DNA of 41,069 nucleotides from JARLFX01 sp036404255 (lineage in GTDB: Bacteria; Acidobacteriota; Terriglobia; Terriglobales; Acidobacteriaceae), in assembly GCA_036404255.1 (NCBI GenBank), contig DASWOP010000031.1, forward strand, positions 1 through 41,069, given 5' to 3'. Under the pieces are notes generated by a model. It was not told where the DNA came from. It saw nothing but the letters and a program-made list of their open reading frames with translations, and searched no databases. The position numbers and the translations under genes are program-made. Below, one piece after another: positions 19,650 to 27,010 of the stretch. The first letter of the stretch is position 1, and each line of letters opens with the position of its first letter.

Positions 19650-20891
19650 CTATGGCAAGCGTTCCCGCTTCACAGCCTTCGCCGGGCGGCGCGGGCGCTT
19701 GCCGATCCCACTCTGCCGCTGGCTGGAGCGGCGCTGCAATACAACAATCGCCGCACCGCGCAGACGGGCGACTTCCGCCTCGTGCGTAGGCATGAGCCGC
19801 GGCGAAAATCCGGCGAGAACTGAATCAGAGAAGGCTTTCTGGATGATTGGCCCAAACCGCGCCCAGAGCGCAACCAAGTCGCCGGCGATCAGAATGACCT
19901 CCGGCGCCAGTGTTGCGGAGATGAACCGCAATCCCTTGCCAATGTACTCCGCTTGCCGGGTAAGCGCAGCCAATGCGTCTTCGTCCGCCTCCTGTGCCAG
20001 ACGAAGCAGTTCTTCGATCGAACGCACTGCGATCTTCGGATTCCGCTCCGCATAAAAACGCAGGGCTGCCCGTGACGACGCAAAGGTTTCCCAGCAGCCG
20101 CGAGCGCCGCAACCGCAGAGTGGGCCATCTTTGTCGAGGCACAGGTGGCCAAACTCACCAGCCATGCCACCATCTCCGTGCAGCAACTGGCCATTGCATA
20201 GTATGCCGGTACCAATACCTTCGGAGACCGTAAGCAGCACCGCATTGCGAACGCCGTCCATGCGGCCAAACCAGGTTTCCGCAAGCAAACAGGCGTTTGC
20301 CGCGTTATCCAGCTCCACGGACAGGCCAGTACCCTTTTCGAGTGTTCCCTTAATGTCAAAGTCGGGCCACGCCAGATTCGGAGCAAAGCGCAGGCGGTGT
20401 GTGACCGGATCGACTCGCCCAGGAAGGCTAATGCCAACGCCTTCAAAGGAGCGCTGGGCATGCCGTTCCTTCATCCGCAGCATGGTTTCAATAATGCCGG
20501 CCAGAGTCTTTGCCGGATCGGAAGTGACAGGCAACTGCGCACGGGAGAGAAAGCGGCCATTCAAGTCCACCACGGCGATCGTCGCCTGGGTAGGCCGTAT
20601 GTCCGCCACCAGCATGACAAGGTCATCGTTCAGACCAACCATGGTGGGACGCCGTCCACGCGGCAATGGAGTCGTAGCGCCTTCGCGCACCCAACGTTCC
20701 TGTATCAATTGATCCACGATGAGGGATACGGTACTGCGTTGCAAGCCGGATAGCCGGGACAGTTCAGCCCTGGAGACTGGCTGGTTCGCTCGAATAACTT
20801 CAAGAATGACGTCACGATTAATATCTCGCGCGATCTCGCTGGAGGCTAGCTGAACATAGGCCAGATCAACCCGTTGCATCCCTCTAATCAT
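19650..20891 (-). CDS. ROK-family transcriptional repressor (XylR/NagC type)
   Basis: Predicted sugar-responsive DNA-binding repressor of the xylan locus. The 413-aa protein has an N-terminal winged helix-turn-helix (about 25-75, RAELSRLSGLQRSTVSLIVDQL) and a ROK sugar-kinase-like domain. The ROK zinc motif CGCGARGCWE is at about 259-268. The ROK-kinase catalytic Asp of the NDAN motif is replaced by Ala (NAAN, about 196-199), which argues for a sensor rather than an active kinase. The start at 20891 has GGAGAG about 10 nt upstream; a second ATG follows at 20879. It is convergent with the GH43 gene and divergent from the SDR gene. A perfect inverted repeat at 21062-21080 in the shared promoter region, and a related site before the GH3 operon, are its likely operators. 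Ligand (xylose, xylobiose or glucuronate) unknown. Confidence 0.9.
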   Translation of the reverse strand: MIRGMQRVDLAYVQLASSEIARDINRDVILEVIRANQPVSRAELSRLSGLQRSTVSLIVDQLIQERWVREGATTPLPRGRRPTMVGLNDDLVMLVADIRPTQATIAVVDLNGRFLSRAQLPVTSDPAKTLAGIIETMLRMKERHAQRSFEGVGISLPGRVDPVTHRLRFAPNLAWPDFDIKGTLEKGTGLSVELDNAANACLLAETWFGRMDGVRNAVLLTVSEGIGTGILCNGQLLHGDGGMAGEFGHLCLDKDGPLCGCGARGCWETFASSRAALRFYAERNPKIAVRSIEELLRLAQEADEDALAALTRQAEYIGKGLRFISATLAPEVILIAGDLVALWARFGPIIQKAFSDSVLAGFSPRLMPTHEAEVARLRGAAIVVLQRRSSQRQSGIGKRPRRPAKAVKRERLP

Positions 20892-20960
20892 TGACTAACG
20901 CTCTCCGCACAGGTCCGGCGTGTGCTTTCTTGCCACGGCAAACTATACATACCATTCTCA

Positions 20961-20994
20961 TTTTAAGGCTATATCGGCCAGATAGCTCTTAAAA
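20961..20994. repeat. Interrupted inverted repeat near the ROK promoter
   Basis: Arms TTTTAAGGCTAT (20961-20972) and ATAGCTCTTAAAA (20982-20994) are complementary over 12 positions with one bulged T and a 9-nt loop. It could be a hairpin in the ROK leader or a second regulator site about 70-100 bp upstream of the ROK start. A lone AAAACGAA half-site overlaps its end (20991-20998). Confidence 0.45.
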
Positions 20995-21060
20995 CGAAAC
21001 GACCACACTTTATTGACTGCAGGCAATCGGTTATCGCGGCTAGTCATGCGATAGTGGTAC

Positions 21061-21081
21061 TTTGTTTTAGAATAAAACAAT
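21061..21081. promoter_or_regulatory. Candidate ROK (XylR/NagC-like) operator, copy 2
   Basis: Half-sites TTTGTTTT and AAAACAAT flank the centre AGAAT; TTGTTTTA and TAAAACAA (21062-21069 and 21073-21080) form a perfect 8-bp inverted repeat with a 3-nt centre. ROK repressors of the NagC and XylR groups bind T-rich/A-rich palindromes of this kind. It lies between the ROK gene and the divergent SDR gene, consistent with autoregulation and co-control. Confidence 0.6.
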
Positions 21082-21205
21082 ACAAGCTATATTTAATGGA
21101 GTCAAGATAACGCCCAATGAATATTGGATATATTCTGTCTCATGTCAACACACGAGTGAATATATTCGTGATATTTTTATATTTAGTTTTAGTCACGGAG
21201 TATTT

Positions 21206-21982
21206 ATGAGCAAGAACCTTTTTGACCTATCTGGACGATGTGCTGTTGTCGTGGGGGGGACCTCCGGACTAGGCAAAGCCATTGCTGTTGGGCTCGCGGC
21301 TGCTGGCGCGGATGTCGTCGCTGCATCTCGCAGGATAGAAGAGGTTGAGCGAACCGCACAGGAGATCGAATCTCTTGGCAGGCGAACGATTCGAGCAACG
21401 GTCGATGTATGCGAGAGACGATCTTTGCAGGAACTTCACGACAAGACCTTGGGCACTTTTGGACGAGTCGACATTCTGGTTAATTCTGCGGGTATCACCA
21501 TGCGCCAGCCAACGCTGGATTTCACTGAAGAGGACTGGCAGGCGATCATCGATACCAATCTGACCGGCACGTTGCGAAGCTGCCAGATATTCGGCAGGAC
21601 GATGCTGAAGCAACACTCGGGAAAGATCGTCAACGTAGCGTCGCTTGCTACCTTCGTGGCATTCTGCGACGTTGCAGCTTATGGCGCCAGCAAAGCCGGC
21701 GTCGGCGCACTTACGAAGTCCCTTGCGGTGGAATGGGCACCTTATGGGGTATGCGTGAACGCGATAGCACCCGGAATATTTCCTACCTCGCTGAACGGCG
21801 ACCTAGTGCGCAGCACCGACCGAGGTACGGAACTACTGATGCGAACACCGATGAACCGCTTTGGTGAATTGAATGAGATAGCCGGCGGTGCCATTTTTCT
21901 GGCTTCTGATGCCGCCTCGTTCATCACGGGAGAGATTCTTGTTATCGATGGTGGCTGCATGGCCAGCGGCGTCAATCGCTAG
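21206..21982 (+). CDS. SDR-family oxidoreductase, candidate D-mannonate/fructuronate oxidoreductase
   Basis: Cytoplasmic NAD(P)-dependent classical short-chain dehydrogenase, 258 aa, the usual length. The cofactor motif is GGTSGLG (about 17-23), the structural Asn motif is NSAG (about 93-96), and the catalytic residues are Ser146, Tyr159 and Lys163 (YGASK). It most resembles gluconate 5-dehydrogenase/KduD-type sugar-acid dehydrogenases. In glucuronate catabolism fructuronate must be reduced to mannonate before ManD; no UxuB-type long-chain enzyme is in the window, and some bacteria use an SDR for this step. I therefore infer a fructuronate reductase role, or a 5-keto-gluconate or 2-keto-3-deoxygluconate dehydrogenase. 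GGAG sits 5 nt upstream. It is the first gene of a plus-strand group divergent from the ROK repressor. Confidence 0.85.
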   Translation: MSKNLFDLSGRCAVVVGGTSGLGKAIAVGLAAAGADVVAASRRIEEVERTAQEIESLGRRTIRATVDVCERRSLQELHDKTLGTFGRVDILVNSAGITMRQPTLDFTEEDWQAIIDTNLTGTLRSCQIFGRTMLKQHSGKIVNVASLATFVAFCDVAAYGASKAGVGALTKSLAVEWAPYGVCVNAIAPGIFPTSLNGDLVRSTDRGTELLMRTPMNRFGELNEIAGGAIFLASDAASFITGEILVIDGGCMASGVNR

Positions 21983-22063
21983 GTCGGCTCAATGGCTGCG
22001 AATGGTATTCTTGCTGCGCATAGACATGATGGGTAAAGAGATAATGCAAGGTACGTTCTGCCT

Positions 22064-23314
22064 ATGAAGCATGTATTGAAAATCCGTATAATTCTTGCGC
22101 TTCTTGTGACGGTTATTTGCCTTGAGACGTACTGCCCTGCGCAGGCACAACCACCGGCCTGGGTTGCCAGTTGGGGTGCTTCACAGCAAATTCCCGAGCC
22201 GCAGAATGCCATGACGGCTGACGATCTGCGCGATGCAACCGTGCGGCAAATATTTCACCTCTCAGTGGGCGGCACCCAATTGCGCGTTCATCTATCGAAT
22301 GCATTTGGCACTGAGGCTCTCCACTTTACCTCCGTCCACATTGCACGACCTGTCTCACCCGCTTCATCCGCTATCGATCCGACAACCGACAGACGTTTAA
22401 CCTTTTCAGGAAGTGAAGACGTGACCGTGCCGCCAGGAGCAGAGTTTGTATCGGACGCCCTGGATTATTCGGTGGCTCCCCTGTCAGACCTTTCCGTGAC
22501 TTTCCATCTTCGATCTCCACCAGCAGCGCAGACAGGACATCCGGGTTCGCGTGCAACTTCGTATTTTGCTCACGGAGACTTCGTAGCTGCAGCAAATCTT
22601 TCCGACGCGAAGCATGTGGATCATTGGTACCAGGTGTCGGCGATTGATGTGCTGGGTGCTCCAGGAGCGGCTTCGATTGTGGCGCTGGGTGATTCAATCA
22701 CCGATGGACATGGGGCAACTGCCAACGGAAATGATCGCTGGACCGATGTCCTTGCGCGGCGACTACAAGCATCGCCCCAGACGCGTAGCATAGGAGTTTC
22801 CAACCAGGGTATTGGCGGGAACCATCTGCTGACCAATGGACTGGGGCTGAATGCGCTGGCGCGCTTCGATCGCGATGTGCTTACACCTGGAGCTGTGCGC
22901 TGGGTCATCCTGTTTGAGGGTGTGAACGACCTGGGTGGGCTGGCGCGCGATCACGAGGTAACTCCCGCCGAACATGCTGCAGCAGTAAAGCGTGTTATTT
23001 CTGCCTATGACCAAATTATTCTACGTACTCATGCGCATGGAATGCGGGTATTTGGCGCAACCATCACGCCGTATGTGGGATCCGATTACTACCATCCAGG
23101 ACCACTGAGCGAATCTGATCGGCAAACTGTGAATGCGTGGATTCGAGAGCGCAGCCACTTCGACGCAATCATCGATTTCGACCGGGTTGTACGCGACCCG
23201 CAGCATCCTGATCGCCTGCTCCCGGACTATGATTGCGGAGACCACTTGCATCCATCTCCGGCAGGATATCGAGCGATGGGTGAAGCAATTCAACTCAATC
23301 TATTTGAGCGATAA
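22064..23314 (+). CDS. Exported SGNH/GDSL-family hydrolase, possible acetyl-xylan esterase
   Basis: Predicted secreted ester hydrolase, 416 aa, with a signal peptide (about 1-28, ending AQAQ). An N-terminal beta-rich domain (about 33-200) precedes the SGNH hydrolase domain. Block I is GDSITDG (catalytic Ser211), block II gives the oxyanion Gly in GIGGNHLL, block III gives the Asn in EGVNDLG, and block V is DHLH with Asp393 and His396. This two-domain layout occurs in carbohydrate esterases acting on plant cell-wall polymers. Among xylan enzymes, removal of O-acetyl groups is the most economical role, but rhamnogalacturonan or other acetyl esters are possible. The ribosome-binding site is weak (AAGG about 13 nt upstream). 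It follows the SDR gene by 81 nt and precedes the GH35-like gene by 27 nt. Confidence 0.85.
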   Translation: MKHVLKIRIILALLVTVICLETYCPAQAQPPAWVASWGASQQIPEPQNAMTADDLRDATVRQIFHLSVGGTQLRVHLSNAFGTEALHFTSVHIARPVSPASSAIDPTTDRRLTFSGSEDVTVPPGAEFVSDALDYSVAPLSDLSVTFHLRSPPAAQTGHPGSRATSYFAHGDFVAAANLSDAKHVDHWYQVSAIDVLGAPGAASIVALGDSITDGHGATANGNDRWTDVLARRLQASPQTRSIGVSNQGIGGNHLLTNGLGLNALARFDRDVLTPGAVRWVILFEGVNDLGGLARDHEVTPAEHAAAVKRVISAYDQIILRTHAHGMRVFGATITPYVGSDYYHPGPLSESDRQTVNAWIRERSHFDAIIDFDRVVRDPQHPDRLLPDYDCGDHLHPSPAGYRAMGEAIQLNLFER

Positions 23315-23341
23315 GGTCTGCTCCATCAAGAGGTGGCGAAT

Positions 23342-25072
23342 ATGCCAGCATCGCGTATCGGGAACTTCAAGCAAACGCTGAATCGGCTCGGTGTATTGGC
23401 GGCTCTTGTCACGATGGCTTTTAGCTCATCCGCTGCTGGTCAGATGCCCGGTCAACGCGCAGGAATACCCCATCTCGAAAAGCGTGGAAACGCAACCCGA
23501 CTCATCGTGGATGGCAAACCTTTTCTGGTGCTCGGCGGAGAACTGCATAACTCCAGTTCTTCAAGCGTAGAGTACATGAAGCCTATTTGGCCACAGCTTG
23601 CGGCAATGCACCTGAACACAGTACTGATGCCCGTTGCGTGGGAGACGATAGAGGCTGAAGAGGGGAAATTCGATTTCAAGTGTGTCGATGGTCTGCTCGA
23701 AGGAGCCCGCCAGAACAATCTGAAACTTGTGGTTCTGTGGTTTGGTTCCTGGAAGAATACGTATTCCAGTTACGCGCCGACATGGGTCAAGACCAACACG
23801 GAGCGGTTCCCACGCGTCCAGACTAGCGACGGTCGAGCTACAGAGCGGCTATCCCCTTTCAGTGCGTCGGCTCGAGATGCTGATGCACGTGCCTTTGCAA
23901 AGCTGATGCACCATCTCCGGGACGTAGATGGTGCTACGCATACTGTCCTCATGGTGCAGGTCGAGAACGAGGTTGGGGTGATTCCCGAATCGCGAGATCA
24001 TTCTTCCGTCGCAGATGATTCTCTCTCGGCCGCTGTACCTGCATCTCTCACGAGCTTCCTGCAAAAGCACGGGACGGGATTAGATCCGGAGCTTCGCTCA
24101 GCCTGGGAAGCGGCTGGAGGAAAAATCGCCGGAACCTGGCAGGAAGTATTTGGGAAAACTTCGCTCACTGATGACCTCTTCATGGCCTGGAACTACGCCA
24201 CATATATTGAGCGCGTAACTACAGCAGGCAAGGCAGAATACCTGTTACCGATGTTCGCAAATGCCGCGTTGATTCGGCCCAACTATGAACCTGGACAGTA
24301 CAACAGCGGCGGCCCACTTCCCCATTCGATCGATGTATGGCATGCAGGAGCACCCTCTCTTGATCTCTTATCTCCCGACTTATACTTTAATGAATTTGCA
24401 CAATGGGCAGGCAGGTACGTACGAGCTGACAACCCGCTTTTTATTCCAGAGACCCAAGGTGGTGCAGCAGGCGCAGCCAATGCGCTCTATGCCTTCGGAC
24501 ATCTATCTGCCATCGGATTCTCTCCATTTGGCATTGATGATCAGGGCAACACTCCGCTCGATCTGGTGGGCATAACCAATCACTCGGAGCACTCGGATAA
24601 CTCCGCCATACGTGATGTGTATGGCGAACTGTCCAGGCTGGCTCCTATGATCCTGGAAAAGCAAGGAACGGGCAGCTTGAATGCAGCACTCATCGAAAGC
24701 GAGGCGCAGCGTTCAGCACGGCTGTCTCTTGGCGACTACACCGCCAGCATTACGAGAGTAGGCGGTGCAGCCCGGCTCGCAGCACTGTTCATTCAAGTTG
24801 CTCCCAACGAATTGATTATTACCGGCAGCGGTGATGCTCAGGTCTCGTTCTCGACAGATAAACCTGGACCGCCCGTCGTTGGCATTGAGAGTATCGACGA
24901 AGAGTTCTTTGAGAATGGGGCCTGGGTGCCGAGAAGGCGGCTCAATGGCGATGAGAACTCTCAGGGACAGGCGTTGAGACTTTACGACACAGATTTAGCC
25001 CAAGGCAAAATTTATAGAGTACGACTTTATCGCTATTATTCGCCCCTTCGCCAGAGCTCCATCAAACCATAG
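23342..25072 (+). CDS. GH35-like beta-galactosidase (DUF5597-type C-terminus)
   Basis: Exported glycosidase of the GH35/GH42 clan. I use the ATG at 23342 behind AGAGG (576 aa); a GTG 9 nt earlier is also in frame. The signal peptide ends about residue 34 (SAAGQ). The barrel begins about residue 50 with LIVDGKPFLVLGGELHN, typical of GH35; the likely acid/base is Glu210 in QVENEVG and the nucleophile Glu370 in FIPETQGG. The C-terminal about 170 residues resemble the DUF5597 beta-domain found with these enzymes. Such proteins act on beta-galactosides, including side chains of xyloglucan. No other xyloglucan gene is visible, so it may trim galactose from complex xylans or be a general accessory enzyme. 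Last gene of the SDR-GDSL group. Confidence 0.85.
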   Translation: MPASRIGNFKQTLNRLGVLAALVTMAFSSSAAGQMPGQRAGIPHLEKRGNATRLIVDGKPFLVLGGELHNSSSSSVEYMKPIWPQLAAMHLNTVLMPVAWETIEAEEGKFDFKCVDGLLEGARQNNLKLVVLWFGSWKNTYSSYAPTWVKTNTERFPRVQTSDGRATERLSPFSASARDADARAFAKLMHHLRDVDGATHTVLMVQVENEVGVIPESRDHSSVADDSLSAAVPASLTSFLQKHGTGLDPELRSAWEAAGGKIAGTWQEVFGKTSLTDDLFMAWNYATYIERVTTAGKAEYLLPMFANAALIRPNYEPGQYNSGGPLPHSIDVWHAGAPSLDLLSPDLYFNEFAQWAGRYVRADNPLFIPETQGGAAGAANALYAFGHLSAIGFSPFGIDDQGNTPLDLVGITNHSEHSDNSAIRDVYGELSRLAPMILEKQGTGSLNAALIESEAQRSARLSLGDYTASITRVGGAARLAALFIQVAPNELIITGSGDAQVSFSTDKPGPPVVGIESIDEEFFENGAWVPRRRLNGDENSQGQALRLYDTDLAQGKIYRVRLYRYYSPLRQSSIKP

Positions 25073-25203
25073 GTTTAACTTGCAGAGCAGAGATATGAAT
25101 TAGCACTAGCTTCACTTGTTGGTGAGGAGGAAAGCAGTACCTTCACCGCACGAAAATACCTGAGCCATCAGGCGTCATGATCTCCCGGGCAACCATGAGC
25201 GGC

Positions 25204-25238
25204 ACATCCCTCCCCGCACTAATCCTGAGGAGGGATGT
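25204..25238. terminator. Candidate bidirectional transcription terminator hairpin
   Basis: A perfect 10-bp inverted repeat, ACATCCCTCC (25204-25213) and GGAGGGATGT (25229-25238), with a 15-nt loop lies in the 192-bp gap between the convergent GH35-like and OmpA-like genes. Its position suits termination in both directions, but there is no strong T-run on either side. Nothing else is recognised in this gap. Confidence 0.5.
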
Positions 25239-25264
25239 CTATTCCGTATACAGTTTCACGCTAG

Positions 25265-26932
25265 TTACCTGGTTGAGGTGTCCACGGAATTAGTGTCACC
25301 CGTGAAGATTGCACCAGCAGGAACAAAGACATTATCTACCGTGCGACTCACTGTCTTACCCATCCTCAGATCCAGGCGTGAAGCATCAATTCCCTTTTCC
25401 TCTGCCAGGTATTTGCGAACGTTCAGGGTGCGACCTGTAGCAACCTTTGCACCCTCATCATCTGTGGAGTTACCAATGATGACCAGGCGGCCCGTAGGCT
25501 CGTGTTGCATTTTAAGCGCTACGTCATCGAGACATCCCTTGGCCTCATTATCGACTCGTGCAGGACGCTGGCGATCGCGTTCAAACGATAGTGAGCAGAG
25601 ATTCTGCGCCTGTGGTGCGACCGGCTGCGGCGGCGCTATAACTGTTACATCTGTGGTCGCCATAGCAGACTTACCGAGATCATCCACCACATTACAGGTA
25701 ACTGTAATGACTCCAGGCATAGCACCACTTGTGGCCAGTGTTCCCGTGGCAGTATTACCCGTAATCGTGCCTGCCGTAGAAGCATAGGAGTATGTGAGTA
25801 TGCGGTTTTCTGAACTGTTTGCCTGAGCCGTGATGCTAGCTACGTCGCCGGGATTGACCGAAGATGGGCTGGCAGAGCACGTAATAGTTGGCGGTGCCGG
25901 CGACTGAATCGTGAAACCCGTGGTACATGCCGCTTGTTGCGCGGGGTGTGAACCCTGCATCACATGAGCACTAATCACGTACGTACCAGGCGCCACGCCG
26001 GTGGTATTCACAGTGGCCGTTGCACCAGAACCGCTTATTACCCCGCCATTACTACTCCAGGCGTAGTCTGCCTTGCGTTTAGGATTGAGATTCGATGCCG
26101 CTGCCTGAGCCGTCAGCGTATCGCCCGGGAACCCAGTTGTGGGTTGCACGCTACAGGCAAGCTGCACCGGCAGTGGAGGCTTGATATCGCCAAATCGAAA
26201 AACAAGCCCTGCCGAAAGGCGTAGATCATTTTGGCTTGCACTTGCTCCACTCACAACATCACCAAAACGGGTCATCATATACTCTGCCTGCACTGGCCGG
26301 AGGGAAATATGACGAGTCATACCAATGTCCAGGCCGCCGCCGCCAGTCATCGCAAACGAGTTCTGCGATGGGAGTGGTATGCAGGCGCTGCCTGTGCAAT
26401 TGGAAACTGTAACTGAGCTCGCGTGGACACCTCCAAATAATGCCTGGGCAAAGAGGGTAAACCGGCTGGAGTTGCGAAATGAAAGGCGCGGGCCAAAGAG
26501 ATAGGTGTAAGCCGTGCCGCTTGCGTCTACCACCAGCGGCTGATTGGCACCTGTTCCCGTTAGTTCCAACTCATTGTCAGCATAACCGCCGAAATCAGCC
26601 ACCAACCCAAAGTACCGATTTAGATTGAATGCAAGAGAGGCACTTCCTCCGTTCAGGCCAACCATCCTGTTGCCAGACTTTGTCTCTGTAGATGCCGTGC
26701 CAAAGCGCGAATAACCGAGAAAGAGTTCAACACGCGGCGTATAAATGTACCTGCGTTCTGCCTGTGGCACAGGTGCAAGTGGTGCGGGTTGCGCCGATGA
26801 CGACTCTACCAAAACACCAGCGTCTGTAGCAGTACCGGTAGACTTCAGCTTGTCTTCAGCATGAAGCGAAAACACCGGCGTCATGGATACCGCAACTACC
26901 ATCGTTGCAACCAACCTGGCACGTAATCTCAT
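25265..26932 (-). CDS. OmpA-like outer-membrane protein: beta-barrel, two Ig/PKD-like domains, OmpA C-terminal domain
   Basis: Predicted outer-membrane protein tethered to peptidoglycan. The 555-aa product has a signal peptide ending about residue 25 (SLHAE), GGGAG 7 nt before the ATG, and an 8-stranded OmpA-type barrel (about 45-255, VELFLGYSRFG). Two Ig/PKD-like domains follow (about 258-440), each with the Cys-containing pattern seen in acidobacterial relatives (LACSVQPTTGFPGD, ITCSASPSSVNPGD). The last about 110 residues form an OmpA-like domain: the TDDEG aspartate and the Arg of TGRTLNVRKYL correspond to the peptidoglycan-binding Asp/Arg pair, although the segment between them is about five residues shorter than in E. 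coli OmpA. It lies 78 nt downstream of the ice-binding-type gene and may share its transcript. Confidence 0.82.
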   Translation of the reverse strand: MRLRARLVATMVVAVSMTPVFSLHAEDKLKSTGTATDAGVLVESSSAQPAPLAPVPQAERRYIYTPRVELFLGYSRFGTASTETKSGNRMVGLNGGSASLAFNLNRYFGLVADFGGYADNELELTGTGANQPLVVDASGTAYTYLFGPRLSFRNSSRFTLFAQALFGGVHASSVTVSNCTGSACIPLPSQNSFAMTGGGGLDIGMTRHISLRPVQAEYMMTRFGDVVSGASASQNDLRLSAGLVFRFGDIKPPLPVQLACSVQPTTGFPGDTLTAQAAASNLNPKRKADYAWSSNGGVISGSGATATVNTTGVAPGTYVISAHVMQGSHPAQQAACTTGFTIQSPAPPTITCSASPSSVNPGDVASITAQANSSENRILTYSYASTAGTITGNTATGTLATSGAMPGVITVTCNVVDDLGKSAMATTDVTVIAPPQPVAPQAQNLCSLSFERDRQRPARVDNEAKGCLDDVALKMQHEPTGRLVIIGNSTDDEGAKVATGRTLNVRKYLAEEKGIDASRLDLRMGKTVSRTVDNVFVPAGAIFTGDTNSVDTSTR

Positions 26933-27010
26933 CGTAGTTCTCCCAATTTTCGCAGTCGCATTCCCTGATGTCGGCTGCGGTCGCCTTTCTATAAGCGACC
27001 GCAGTCTGGC

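Larger units (their letters stand above)
20892..21205. promoter_or_regulatory. AT-rich divergent promoter region between ROK and SDR genes
   Basis: No gene is seen in these 314 bp. Four symmetric elements stand out: a long interrupted repeat at 20961-20994 (TTTTAAGGCTAT against ATAGCTCTTAAAA, one bulged base); the operator candidate at 21061-21081; GAATAT/ATATTC at 21119-21135; and a related GAATATATTC at 21158-21167, nested in CACGA/TCGTG arms (21151-21170). GGAG lies 5 nt before the SDR start. The region is clearly more AT-rich than the flanking genes. Regulatory roles are inferred. Confidence 0.6.
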
